Origin: Vibrio casei
Lineage (GTDB): Bacteria; Pseudomonadota; Gammaproteobacteria; Enterobacterales; Vibrionaceae
Reading direction: 5' to 3'
DNA length: 64,000 nucleotides
Assembly (NCBI RefSeq): GCF_002218025.2
Contig: NZ_AP018681.1
Span: forward strand, 558,001 to 622,000
The position numbers and the translations under genes are program-made. The stretch's first letter is position 1. The number at the start of each line of letters is the position of its first letter. Under the pieces are notes generated by a model. That model saw only the letters and a program-made list of their open reading frames with translations. It made no database searches and was not told the DNA's origin. Shown here in pieces: positions 8,251-17,257 of the stretch.

Positions 8251-8278
8251 AGTTCGCATTATGTATCTTATGTTAAAT
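8251..8278 (+). other. dif: dif site (XerC/XerD chromosome dimer resolution site)
   Basis: The 28-bp site reads XerC arm AGTTCGCATTA, centre TGTATC, XerD arm TTATGTTAAAT. From memory, it matches the E. coli dif at 24 of 28 positions and V. cholerae dif1 at 26 of 28, with the XerD arm identical. The spacing (11-6-11) is canonical. The adjoining filamentous-phage remnant supports the call, since such phages integrate at dif. It implies that this window spans the replication terminus. Confidence 0.88.
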
Positions 8279-8314
8279 CATTGTAACTTGAAGTTATATA
8301 AAAACAAAAGAAAC

Positions 8315-8366
8315 TCATCAGCACTAGCCTCCATTTATTTACCTAATTATCGTCTAGTGCTGATGA
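8315..8366. repeat. 13-bp perfect inverted repeat next to dif
   Basis: TCATCAGCACTAG and CTAGTGCTGATGA enclose a 26-bp loop. It is 37 bp from dif and 17 bp past the stop of the minus-strand lipoprotein. It could end that transcript, although the downstream T run is weak. Confidence 0.5.
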
Positions 8367-8382
8367 TCTAATTAATTATAAA

Positions 8383-8781
8383 TTATGGATTACATTCATC
8401 GACTAAAATTTGAGGCTGAACACTTACCAACTTGTACTCACCCTTTAAATTTCTAAATACGATTGTGGAATATGCATCTCCATCTTCAATCGTAAAATTA
8501 ACTTTGTAGTTCATACCGGCGACAACTTGTTGCTGAACACTCTGGATTTCTTTCAATGAATATCCTCCTTCCATACTTGCTGTAGCAAGAACTGCTGCTT
8601 GTTTAGCTTCTGGAGTAATATCTGCTTGTTGCCAACTACCAGGCATTGCTTTGACGGGCTCGCATACAGCTTCTTGTGTTGATGCCGTACTTGTTTCTGC
8701 CGTATTTTTTGTTTCAGGTGAAGAGCTGCATGCCATAAGTGCCAATGCTCCAGTAGTAATTACAAAAAGTTTTTTATACAT
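8383..8781 (-). CDS. Cystatin-like lipoprotein
   Basis: The start MYKKLFVITTGALALMAC gives a lipobox (ALMAC) and a mature protein of about 115 residues beginning CSSSPETKN. An ATG four codons upstream is less likely. A low-complexity Thr/Ser/Glu linker precedes a cystatin-like fold. SMEGGYSLKEIQSVQQQVVAG contains the Q-x-V-x-G hallmark (QQVVAG), followed by a strand with MNYKVNFTIEDGD. Cystatins inhibit papain-type cysteine proteases. In bacteria the periplasmic target is usually unknown. It sits beside dif and a truncated efflux gene. Confidence 0.65.
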   Translation of the reverse strand: MYKKLFVITTGALALMACSSSPETKNTAETSTASTQEAVCEPVKAMPGSWQQADITPEAKQAAVLATASMEGGYSLKEIQSVQQQVVAGMNYKVNFTIEDGDAYSTIVFRNLKGEYKLVSVQPQILVDECNP

Positions 8782-8829
8782 ATCCAATTCCATTTAATTT
8801 ATTCAAAGTTCAATACTATTAACACAGCA

Positions 8830-9789
8830 TTAAGTATAATCTGATGCTCTTTCAATATTTTTTGCTCCTATATTTTGACCAACTAATGTAGAAACAGCCA
8901 TGGCTAATCCCATAGCCGGAATCGTTATTACTTGAAGCACTGTTGATCCAACACCATAAGATGCAATAGTTACCGTTCCAAAACTAGCCACTAAAAAAGA
9001 CATTATCATCAAACCTAAAGCTCTTGCCGATAATTCTACAGAGCCAGGAGCGCCTAAGAAAAAAGCACGTTTTATGTATAAGAAATCAGGCTTAAAACTA
9101 GATAAATCTAGCTGAATACCATGTCGACCTCGAATGAAAACCCAGAGTCCTATACAGGCTGCTATTCCCTGTGTAACTAAGGTTGCCAATGCAGCCCCCA
9201 TTACACCTAAACCATCAAATCTTCCAAATCCAAAAATAAATAATGGATCTAAACCAAAATTAAGAATAACGGTGCATAAAACAATATAAAGCGGTACTTT
9301 TACTTGTCCAATACCACGCATGATGGATTGAAATATTGCATATATAAAAACAAAAATAACCCCTATAAAAGAAACATGCATATACTTCAATGCGTCGTTA
9401 TAAACTGTGCTATCAACACCTAATAGAGTCAAAAAATAAGGTGATAGAACATAGCCAGTTAAACCTAATACGATAGCGCTAATAATAACCATCACCATGG
9501 TTTGTGCTGCCACATGGTTAACCATTTTTTGATTACCCGCTCCCATGTACTGAGCTGAAAGCGTGGCCCCTGCCATTGCCAACCCGGCACCTAATGCAAT
9601 AACTAAAAACGTAACTGGCGCACTAACAGATACCGCTGCAACTTGCGCTGCACCTAATCGTCCAACCCAAAATGCATCAGTAAGTTGGTAAGCTGATTGT
9701 AATATTTGTGCTAATACAATCGGGAATGCTATCTTTAACAAGACCTTACTGATAGAACCTTCAAAAATAGCACTATTTCTTTCTTTCAT
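8830..9789 (-). pseudogene. MATE-family efflux transporter, C-terminally truncated
   Basis: The first 319 residues are a typical MATE antiporter, beginning with a short cytosolic N-terminus and FPIVLAQILQSAYQLTD and containing about nine membrane segments. Family members are about 450 residues with 12 segments. This one stops just after VGQNIGAKNIERASDYT, where the normal protein continues into helices 10-12. The next gene begins shortly after the stop, so the 3' third has been deleted. It is probably non-functional. Its upstream partner yciH has its own terminator between them. Confidence 0.8.
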
Positions 9790-9804
9790 TGTTCACTCAC
9801 AAAC

Positions 9805-9834
9805 GAAAAAGACGCCGAGGTAAATTCCTCGGCT
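9805..9834 (-). terminator. Terminator after yciH
   Basis: On the minus strand the stem GCCGAGG / CCTCGGC is followed by GTCTTTTTC. It lies between yciH and the truncated MATE gene. Confidence 0.8.
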
Positions 9835-9855
9835 TCTCAATATTATAATTAATGA

Positions 9856-10167
9856 TCAACCACCGGCTAACTTAACTTTATAATTTTTCTTTTCAAGGTG
9901 AGCTTTTATTTTATCTCTATTGTCACCTTGAATTTCTATTTTACCATCTTTAACACTACCACCACATCCACATATCTTTTTCAATTCAGCGGCCACAAGT
10001 TTCAATTCTGAATCATTCAAATCAAACCCAGATACAAGGCAGACACCTTTACCTTTACGACCTTTTGTCTCTCGTTGAATTCTCACAATACCATCGCCTT
10101 TAGGGCGCTGTTCTTCTGGTTTATCTTTTTTAATGCGACCAACATCAGTGGAGTATACAAGTGACAT
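9856..10167 (-). CDS. yciH: YciH/SUI1-family translation initiation-like protein
   Basis: The 103-residue protein has the SUI1 fold of eukaryotic eIF1 and bacterial YciH. Signature stretches are RETKGRKGKGVCLVSGFDL, ELKKICGCGGSVKDG and IEIQGDNRDKI. Its length matches the family. YciH can influence start-codon discrimination on the 30S subunit, but its physiological role is uncertain. It is transcribed divergently from the recombinase gene next to it and has its own terminator. Confidence 0.9.
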   Translation of the reverse strand: MSLVYSTDVGRIKKDKPEEQRPKGDGIVRIQRETKGRKGKGVCLVSGFDLNDSELKLVAAELKKICGCGGSVKDGKIEIQGDNRDKIKAHLEKKNYKVKLAGG

Positions 10168-10299
10168 ATAAAACCTTTATTAATATTTTAAAAGTAAAAC
10201 GTTTTAGCCTATCTAAGATAGTTTAATAGTAAATGTATTTGGTTAAGGTTCAAGTATTTGCTATAATTTATTTAGTTATAGTGCGTTGATGAGAGTTAA

Positions 10300-11265
10300 A
10301 TGAAAAAATTAATTACCATTGAGTCGGATCAATGTAAATTAAAACTAAGTCAGGAATTATTTTCTGACTTAGTTACTTACGACAATCTCAATGATTTAAC
10401 ACACCATCAGTATGCGCATAATTCATTACTTTCAATGGTTAATGATTGGAATTTATTTGTTTCTTTTTGCCAGAAAAAAAATGTGAGCCCACTACCGGCA
10501 TCGATTACAGCAATACGACTGTTCTTAGAAAAAGAAAGCCAACAAAGAAAGTACGCTACATTAAGGCGATACAGCTTAACTATTGGTCTCCTGCATCGTT
10601 TACATCGCCTAGCTGATCCTACTAACCACCGGCAAATACATTTCACTCTTTCAGCACTAAGAAATATGAAAAAAGGTGATGCATCTCAAGCCAGCCCTTT
10701 TACATCTAAACATTTATCAGCATTAAACGAACGCTTTAACTCTTCTGAATCGATTAAAGATTTACGAGATCTGATTATTTATCACTTAATGTTTGAGTGT
10801 CTGTTAAAACGCGGTCAGCTTAGAACGTTATTAATTAGCCATTTAGACATCACCTTAAATGACACTATACGCTTAAATATTGGTGATAATACCTATGAAC
10901 TTTCTGAACAATTATGTCAGTTATTGGATCAGTGGCTATTGGTGCTAGCTCGCCATGATGGCTTTTTACTGTGTAAAATTGATAAACATGGAAATATTGG
11001 CTCTGAAGCATTAAATGATTCTTCAATTTATCGTATTTTTCGTAGGGCAAGTGATACATTAAATTTGCCTCAACACCTTAGCTTTTCAGGGCAATCCACA
11101 CGTGTAGGTGCTACTCAGGAACTCTATAAACAAGGATATGATCTGAGGCAAATACAAGAGTTTGGACGTTGGTTCAGCCCAGTGATGCCGGCTCAATATC
11201 TTGGTAAGCATCAATTTTCAGAATCCGAGCAACTTGTATTTAAGAAAATAAAAAATTGGGATTAA
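10300..11265 (+). CDS. Xer/integrase-like tyrosine recombinase with substituted catalytic His
   Basis: This 321-residue protein has a SAM-like core-binding domain (about residues 20-110, including LFVSFCQKKNVSPLPAS) and a catalytic domain from about 130. The first Arg is in LLKRGQLRTLL. The usual H-x-x-R box appears as FSGQSTRVGAT, with Gln for His. Next come the conserved GRW (FGRWFSPVMPAQYLGK) and the likely nucleophile Tyr in QYLG. The Gln substitution may weaken catalysis. It is encoded 2 kb from dif but is not XerC or XerD by length or sequence. There is no adjacent integrated element, so it may be a domesticated or relict integrase. Confidence 0.75.
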   Translation: MKKLITIESDQCKLKLSQELFSDLVTYDNLNDLTHHQYAHNSLLSMVNDWNLFVSFCQKKNVSPLPASITAIRLFLEKESQQRKYATLRRYSLTIGLLHRLHRLADPTNHRQIHFTLSALRNMKKGDASQASPFTSKHLSALNERFNSSESIKDLRDLIIYHLMFECLLKRGQLRTLLISHLDITLNDTIRLNIGDNTYELSEQLCQLLDQWLLVLARHDGFLLCKIDKHGNIGSEALNDSSIYRIFRRASDTLNLPQHLSFSGQSTRVGATQELYKQGYDLRQIQEFGRWFSPVMPAQYLGKHQFSESEQLVFKKIKNWD

Positions 11266-11283
11266 CTAATTAATCCCAATTTT
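11252..11283. terminator. Bidirectional terminator between recombinase and ddl
   Basis: A perfect 14-bp inverted repeat (AAATTGGGATTAA type arms, 4-bp loop CTAA) has A and T runs at both ends. The recombinase stop codon lies inside the left arm. The two flanking genes converge on it. Confidence 0.85.
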
Positions 11284-11296
11284 AACGCAATGATTT

Positions 11297-12295
11297 CTAG
11301 CTCAAGCTTTGACGAATTGTTTGCTCTAAAAACACATGGAATTTATCCCCATTATATTCCATCAATTTAGGAAACATTGAAATAGGTGTCATTCCAGGAA
11401 AGGTATTCACTTCATTTAAATAAAGATGCCCCTCATCGGTTAAAAAGAAATCAATTCTAGATAAATTTTTCAAATTCATATGTGTGAATACTTTTCGAGA
11501 GTATTGCTCGATCTGCTTCAACTGATTATCCGACAAATTTCCAGCTTCTAATACCGTCGATGAATGACTATCCGAACTATACTTTTCATCGTAAGTATAG
11601 AAAACACCTTCTGGTGCGATAACCTCCCCTGGCTTAGTTATTTTCAGCTCATCATTTAGTACATAAGCAGCCACTTCTAACTCTCGAGGCTTAACAGACA
11701 TCTCAATTAGAACCTGATCAGAGAACTGAAAAGCATTATGAATGGCTTCTTTTACTGCCACCCTTTCAGTGACACTGTAACAGCCAACTGATGAACCCTG
11801 CCTGGCTGCTTTAACGAAGATTGCCCCCCACAAATCAAAAGCTTGAAGAGCCAGACTTAGGGACTTCTCACTATTTTCAGTCAAAAAACGATAAGGTGTA
11901 TTTGGTATGCCTAGTGCGTCATACCAAAGCTTCGATGTTATTTTATTAAAACTGTTTGAACTAGCTTCAGGACCACAGCCTAAATAAGGAATACCTGCCA
12001 TTTCTAATAAAGATTGAATATCACCTGTTTCACCAGGAAACCCATGGATACAAGGAACTACATAATCAATAGGTATTGTTTCTATTTGCTTACCTTTTAA
12101 ACTTGAATGAGCGATATCTAATTCAACTTTCAGCCCATTGGAGTCAAGCCAAGCTTGTGGTGTTATTTCTACTTTAATAACATTAAAATCAGCCGTTACA
12201 TTTAATTGCTGTTCTAAGTATTTAGCTGATACTAATGATACTTCATGCTCAGAAGAACCACCGCCACATAAGAGTAAAATATTTTTCATCTTCAA
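11297..12295 (-). CDS. ddl: D-alanine--D-alanine ligase
   Basis: The 332-residue ATP-grasp enzyme joins two D-Ala for peptidoglycan precursors in the cytoplasm. Visible motifs are the N-terminal GGGSSEHEVSLVSA, the ATP-binding VKAARQGSSVGCYSV, and the C-terminal LNEVNTFPGMTPISMFPKL that binds Mg and substrate. It is full length. It lies outside a division/cell-wall cluster, as expected of the second Ddl (DdlA-type) in vibrios. Confidence 0.92.
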   Translation of the reverse strand: MKMKNILLLCGGGSSEHEVSLVSAKYLEQQLNVTADFNVIKVEITPQAWLDSNGLKVELDIAHSSLKGKQIETIPIDYVVPCIHGFPGETGDIQSLLEMAGIPYLGCGPEASSNSFNKITSKLWYDALGIPNTPYRFLTENSEKSLSLALQAFDLWGAIFVKAARQGSSVGCYSVTERVAVKEAIHNAFQFSDQVLIEMSVKPRELEVAAYVLNDELKITKPGEVIAPEGVFYTYDEKYSSDSHSSTVLEAGNLSDNQLKQIEQYSRKVFTHMNLKNLSRIDFFLTDEGHLYLNEVNTFPGMTPISMFPKLMEYNGDKFHVFLEQTIRQSLS

Positions 12296-12460
12296 TTCAA
12301 CGCTTTAATTATTACGGAAACTTAAAAGTGATGAGGTAATGATAGTGCTTTATGATTCAGTATTCAGCATAAATTATTGGTCTACACATTCATTACATTC
12401 CATGTTGGAATAACCCTCTAAAAGAACATAACTTCACGTCGTTTTAAAGGGCAGTACTAA

Positions 12461-13111
12461 TTAAGGCAATTTTTTCAATTCTGGATATTGAGATGATTTA
12501 ATCGACTTCACGCTTTTAACAAACGGACCCATTGCTTGATAAGATGCTGGTAATTGGAGTATCGCATCTTTAGCCTCTTTAACTGTCTCAAAATTGCCAA
12601 ACAATAAGCTGTGCCAATTTTTATTATTTATTGTTTTAACATTTTCCCATTTTGGTTGATTACTTGGTAAATCAGCCGCCGTTGATAACAAATGTTTCTC
12701 ATTTGCCAATGCAGCCACTTGAACTAAATAATGATCAGTATCCGGCTGAGTCATTTTATTGTCACTTGGATAAAAAACACGAACTGAAGCCTCACTTGTA
12801 TTGGCTTGATCTAATGTCATATCTTCTTTAGGGCTCAACTTAACCACTTTCTTACTTTTAGGCGCAGTAGTATCTGACGAATTAGAGGGTTCAATCATTG
12901 AAGGCTGACCAGCCTTTGTTGAAGCCACCGTAGATAATGGCTGTACATCTTCTTCCATTGGAGCTGCAGTAGATGTAGTGATTGGCTGTGGCACTTCATC
13001 TGACTTATAGTTTTCTTGATATGTTTCTGTTGACACTTCGCTATCGTAATTTGATGATGAACATGCAGCTAAAAACAACACGGAAAGAGATATAATTGCT
13101 ATTTTTTTCAT
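12461..13111 (-). CDS. SPOR-domain lipoprotein
   Basis: The 216-residue protein begins MKKIAIISLSVLFLAAC with lipobox LAAC. A long Ser/Thr/Pro-rich linker (residues about 20-120) leads to a C-terminal SPOR-type domain starting DHYLVQVAALANEKHLLS and including WHSLLFGNFETVKEAKDAI. SPOR domains bind denuded peptidoglycan strands, often at the septum. This would be an outer-membrane-anchored, wall-binding protein. No division genes are adjacent, and a specific name is not justified. Confidence 0.78.
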   Translation of the reverse strand: MKKIAIISLSVLFLAACSSSNYDSEVSTETYQENYKSDEVPQPITTSTAAPMEEDVQPLSTVASTKAGQPSMIEPSNSSDTTAPKSKKVVKLSPKEDMTLDQANTSEASVRVFYPSDNKMTQPDTDHYLVQVAALANEKHLLSTAADLPSNQPKWENVKTINNKNWHSLLFGNFETVKEAKDAILQLPASYQAMGPFVKSVKSIKSSQYPELKKLP

Positions 13112-13379
13112 AAAAAGACCAAAGTGTTATAAACATTTATGCATCATGCCCCTGCCACTAATGAATATCAAGGTGCATACCAACATCTCAGTAAAATGTC
13201 TGTCAATTTATTGAATATTGCCGGTTAAATATCCATATTATTAACGACAAAAATTACAGTTAGAATAATTATCGTGGTGGATCACAGACAGACACGCCTT
13301 TCACACTTTTATCTAGGAATGAGATTATTATATTTACACCACTCGCCTTGCTACCAATCTATTGTTTAACGAGGGATAA

Positions 13380-16055
13380 ATGCAAAATCTAGACAAGTTA
13401 TTAAAACCAAGTTCCATTGCTGTGATTGGTGCTTCCCAACGTCCTTTTCGTGCTGGCTCTATAGTAATGCATAACTTACTGCATGGTGGGTTTCAAGGGG
13501 TAATTATGCCAGTCACGCCTAAATATAGATCAGTAAATGGTGTCTTAGCTTACTCAAGTATTAGCCATCTGCCTTTAATTCCCGACCTCGCCATGATTTG
13601 TACCAATGCAAAATATAACAAACTAATTTTCCAACAACTTACCAAGCTTGGGGTTGGCGCAGTAATAGTAATATCGTCAGATATGCACCAAACGATTCAT
13701 TCGGATGAAACACTTGATGACGAATGTTTAGCAATAGCAAGAGATGCCAATATGCGGATATTAGGCTCAAATAGTTTAGGTATTATTCTTCCTTGGCTAA
13801 ACCTTAATGCTTCCCTTTCACCTGTGACAGCGTCACAAGGAAGCATTGCTTTTATTTCTCAATCAGCAGCAGTATGTACAACTATTTTGGATTGGGCTAA
13901 TGATAAAAGCATCGGGTTTTCCGCCTTTATTTCCCTAGGTAATGCTATTGATATTGATTTTTCAGAGCTGCTTGATACGTTATCAATTGATAGCAAAACG
14001 TCTGCTATTTTGCTCTATGTTGATTCAATAAAAGATGCAAGAACCTTTATGTCTGCAGCAAGAAGTGCTTCACGAAATCGACGAATCCTTGTATTAAAAA
14101 GTGGCCGGAGTACTGAAGGTCAAAAAGCTGCGTCCATTCACACTCGTGGTAGCCAAAGTTTAGATATCATTTATGATTCAGCCATTAAACGCTCAGGGAT
14201 GCTTCGAGTAAATAATACTCATGAACTATTTGCTGCTCTAGAAACCCTTACTCATGCTGTACCTCTGCGCGGTGAACGCTTAGCGATAATAACAAATGGA
14301 GGTGGGCCCGCGATTATGGCTGTCGATGCTTTAATTGACCGAGGGGGAAAACTTGCTAGTTTATCTGACCAGGCTATTGACCAATTAAGTTTATTCTTGC
14401 CACCAGCTTGGTCACATAACAATCCAATAGATCTTGTTGGCGATGCAGATAGCCAACGCTATGCAAAAACACTAAACGTATTATTAGACAGCGAATCTAT
14501 TGATGCCATTTTAGTTATGCACAGCCCTTCCGCGATATCTCATCCGACACAAACTGCGCAGGCTATAATTGATATCATTAAATCTCATAAAAAAAGTAAA
14601 CAATTTAATATTTTAACTAATTGGTCTGGTGAGGAAACCGCAAAAGAAGCTCGCTTGCTCTTCACTAAAGCAGGCATTCCAACCTATAGGACTCCAGAAG
14701 GTGCCGTTGGTGCTTATATGCATCTTGTGGAGTATCGACGTAACCAAAGACAATTAATGGAAACACCATCATCTGTAGAATTAAGAAATGCAACTCAGCT
14801 TCAACAAGCCAAACAATGGATTAGTAGCCATGTTAAAGAAAGTGAAACCAACTATGCCTCTCACCAAATTAGTAAATTACTTGATAGTTATAACATATCG
14901 GTTTTACCAACTTGGTTAGCTGCTGATCCAAGTGAAGCGGTACATATTAGTGAAAGTATTGGCTACCCTGTCGCGGTTAAGCTTCGTTCATCCGACATTC
15001 TGCATAAATCGGAAGTTCAAGGAGTTATGCTTAATTTACGAAATGCTAATGAAGTTGCCAGCGCAGCACAAGCGATATTAGATAGAACCGCTTTATCTTA
15101 TCCTTCCGCGTTGATACAAGGACTTTCAGTTCAATGTATGGCAAGTCGTGCCGGTGCTCAAGAGCTTCGAATAAGAATAGAAAGTGATCCCATCTTCGGT
15201 CCGGTCATCATGCTAGGACAAAGTGGAATGGAGTGGGATATGAACCAAGACGCCTCTGTTGCCTTATTACCTCTAAATATGGCCCTCGCTCGATATTTAG
15301 TTATTCGTTCGATGCGAGTGGGAAAGTTACACTTGGAACAATTACCTAATCCTGTTGATACCATCGCTTTATGTGAACTATTAGTTCGTCTTTCACAAAT
15401 GGTCATTGATAGCCCTGAGATAATAAGCCTAGATCTACATCCTCTTCTGGCCAGTGGAAACGAGTTTACCGTTATTGATGCAAGCTTAAAGCTTCAAGCT
15501 AAAAATGGTGTGCCACGGCAACGACTAGCAATTAAACCTTACCCGGTTGAACTCGAACAGTTACTTGAATTAAAAAATAGCCAACAATGTTTATTTAGAC
15601 CAGTTCTCCCCGAAGATGAACAAAAAATGGCAGATTTCATCACCCAAGTGTCACGAGAAGACCTTTATAAGCGCTTCTTCTCTGATGTTGGTGAATTTAA
15701 TCACGAAGCATTGGCAAATTTGACGCAAATAGATTACGACCGTGAAATGGCTTTCGTGGCAACTAAAATAGAAAATGGACGAGAGATACTATTGGGCGTC
15801 GCTCGCGTTGTGGCAGATTCACATAATTATGATGCAGAGTTTTCCATTTTAGTTCGTTCAGATCTAAAAGGTATTGGTTTAGGCAAACTATTGATGCAAA
15901 AACTCATCGATTACAGCAAAACTAAAGGAACAGTTAGGTTAAGTGGTATCACTATGCCCTCCAATAAAGGTATGGTGTCTTTAGCTAAAAAGTTAAATTT
16001 TAAAACAGACATCCATTTTGAAGACAACACTGTTGATATGCTACTGATACTTTAA
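13380..16055 (+). CDS. Pat/YfiQ-type protein lysine acetyltransferase (NDP-forming acyl-CoA synthetase fused to GNAT)
   Basis: This 891-residue four-domain protein has a CoA-binding domain (residues about 5-130, SIAVIGASQRPFRAGS) and a succinyl-CoA ligase-like flavodoxin domain (150-290). A second ligase part with ITNGGGPAIMAVDAL follows, then an ATP-grasp domain (about 480-700, GYPVAVKLRSSDILHKSEV) and a C-terminal GNAT acetyltransferase (about 725-890, with GIGLGKLLMQKLIDY). The ligase His loop appears to be replaced (SIHTRGSQSLD). This agrees with a regulatory rather than a synthetic enzyme. Homologues acetylate lysines in acetyl-CoA synthetase and other metabolic enzymes. It is monocistronic. 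Confidence 0.88.
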   Translation: MQNLDKLLKPSSIAVIGASQRPFRAGSIVMHNLLHGGFQGVIMPVTPKYRSVNGVLAYSSISHLPLIPDLAMICTNAKYNKLIFQQLTKLGVGAVIVISSDMHQTIHSDETLDDECLAIARDANMRILGSNSLGIILPWLNLNASLSPVTASQGSIAFISQSAAVCTTILDWANDKSIGFSAFISLGNAIDIDFSELLDTLSIDSKTSAILLYVDSIKDARTFMSAARSASRNRRILVLKSGRSTEGQKAASIHTRGSQSLDIIYDSAIKRSGMLRVNNTHELFAALETLTHAVPLRGERLAIITNGGGPAIMAVDALIDRGGKLASLSDQAIDQLSLFLPPAWSHNNPIDLVGDADSQRYAKTLNVLLDSESIDAILVMHSPSAISHPTQTAQAIIDIIKSHKKSKQFNILTNWSGEETAKEARLLFTKAGIPTYRTPEGAVGAYMHLVEYRRNQRQLMETPSSVELRNATQLQQAKQWISSHVKESETNYASHQISKLLDSYNISVLPTWLAADPSEAVHISESIGYPVAVKLRSSDILHKSEVQGVMLNLRNANEVASAAQAILDRTALSYPSALIQGLSVQCMASRAGAQELRIRIESDPIFGPVIMLGQSGMEWDMNQDASVALLPLNMALARYLVIRSMRVGKLHLEQLPNPVDTIALCELLVRLSQMVIDSPEIISLDLHPLLASGNEFTVIDASLKLQAKNGVPRQRLAIKPYPVELEQLLELKNSQQCLFRPVLPEDEQKMADFITQVSREDLYKRFFSDVGEFNHEALANLTQIDYDREMAFVATKIENGREILLGVARVVADSHNYDAEFSILVRSDLKGIGLGKLLMQKLIDYSKTKGTVRLSGITMPSNKGMVSLAKKLNFKTDIHFEDNTVDMLLIL

Positions 16056-16132
16056 TTTATTGGATATTATTTCTTACTGTGGGTACAGATACTTTATTTT
16101 GTGGCCTGCAGCAAGATAAACAAACTTCAATT

Positions 16133-17058
16133 TTAATTAAAATCACTGATTTTCCAATACTTTTTCAAATATTGAATACACCAAGATTTTGCTTTCCCCA
16201 TTTTGTTACGTCGCCAAGCAATCACCATTTCAAAAGATAGGACCTCACTTCCTTCAATTATAGCTAGCTTTTTTTGTTCTATCAGTGGATTAGCTACATA
16301 ACGAGGCAAAGTGCCAATACCTAGTCCTGCACATAGTGACTCTATTTTTACAGGAAAATTACTCACCGTTAATCGCGGCTGATCATCAACTAAATTTCTA
16401 CTGAGCCTAGGAGCCGTTCTAGCAGAATCAGCAATAGCGATGGCGCGATATTTTTTTCTTGTTTGATGGCCAAAATCAGAGGTTCTTTTATGTACAATGT
16501 GCTTAGGTGCCGCAACCCACACCATGTCTAAGTTTCCCAATGTCTCAATTTTCACATCAATAGGAATATGTTCTGGTTTAGGACAAATCAGTATATCAGC
16601 CCGGTCATAAGATAATGCTTCCCAACTACCCGCCAATACTTCTTCTTGCAATTTAACCCTCGATTTAGATACGGAAGATAGGTCATGCACGAGTGGAAAA
16701 AAAATTGAATGGGTAATAAATCGTAGGCAATGGAAATCTCAAGTTCCCATCCGTGGGCAAGTATATTGGCATCTTCAACTAAGTCATTAGCGGCTGACAG
16801 TAATATCCTTCCTCTATTTAAGAGTAACTGTCCCGCTTCAGTAAATACCGCTTTATGCCCTGAACGGTCAAAGATAACAAGGTCAAGATCTTGCTCTAAT
16901 TTTTGAACTTGATAACTCAGTGATGATGGCGCACGATTCAATTCCTGCGCCGCAGCAGCAAAACTTCCCCGCCGAGCTATCGCATCAAGCACTTGTAGTG
17001 CTTCTAATGTCAGGCTACTACTCAAAATAAATGCTCCCACACAGTACAAATGTGACAT
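16133..17058 (-). pseudogene. LysR-family regulator with a one-base frameshift in a poly-A tract
   Basis: The 5' part encodes an HTH_LysR domain (SLTLEALQVLDAIARRGSFA, ELNRAPSSLSYQVQKLEQ). The 3' part, in another frame, encodes the effector domain (DILICPKPEHIPIDVKIE to CAGLGIGTLPRYV). The break lies in an 8-bp A run (16697-16704, T8 on the coding strand). One added T restores LPIQFFFPLVHDLSSVSK and a normal ~300-residue protein. It is divergently placed from the TonB-dependent receptor. It could be a true pseudogene, a phase-variable gene or a sequencing error. Confidence 0.85.
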
Positions 17059-17183
17059 ATATCACGAAATGGATATTAAATCCGAGTTGGTTAAATGTGC
17101 ACATACAAATTAACTAATTGAAATTTAATAACAATAAAAACATCAATGTCTCTTACTTATAAAAATACCAACCAAATGCAATT

Positions 17184-17202
17184 ACAAATGATAGTCATTA
17201 TC
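17184..17202 (+). promoter_or_regulatory. Fur box upstream of the TonB-dependent receptor
   Basis: The sequence ACAAATGATAGTCATTATC matches 15 of 19 positions of the Fur consensus and is followed by ATT that extends the palindrome. It lies about 55-75 bp upstream of the receptor start. Iron-dependent repression is the expected effect. Confidence 0.75.
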
Positions 17203-17257
17203 ATTACAGTTAAGTAGAATGCGAAACCAAATATTAACATAGTGAATGGAAAACTAT

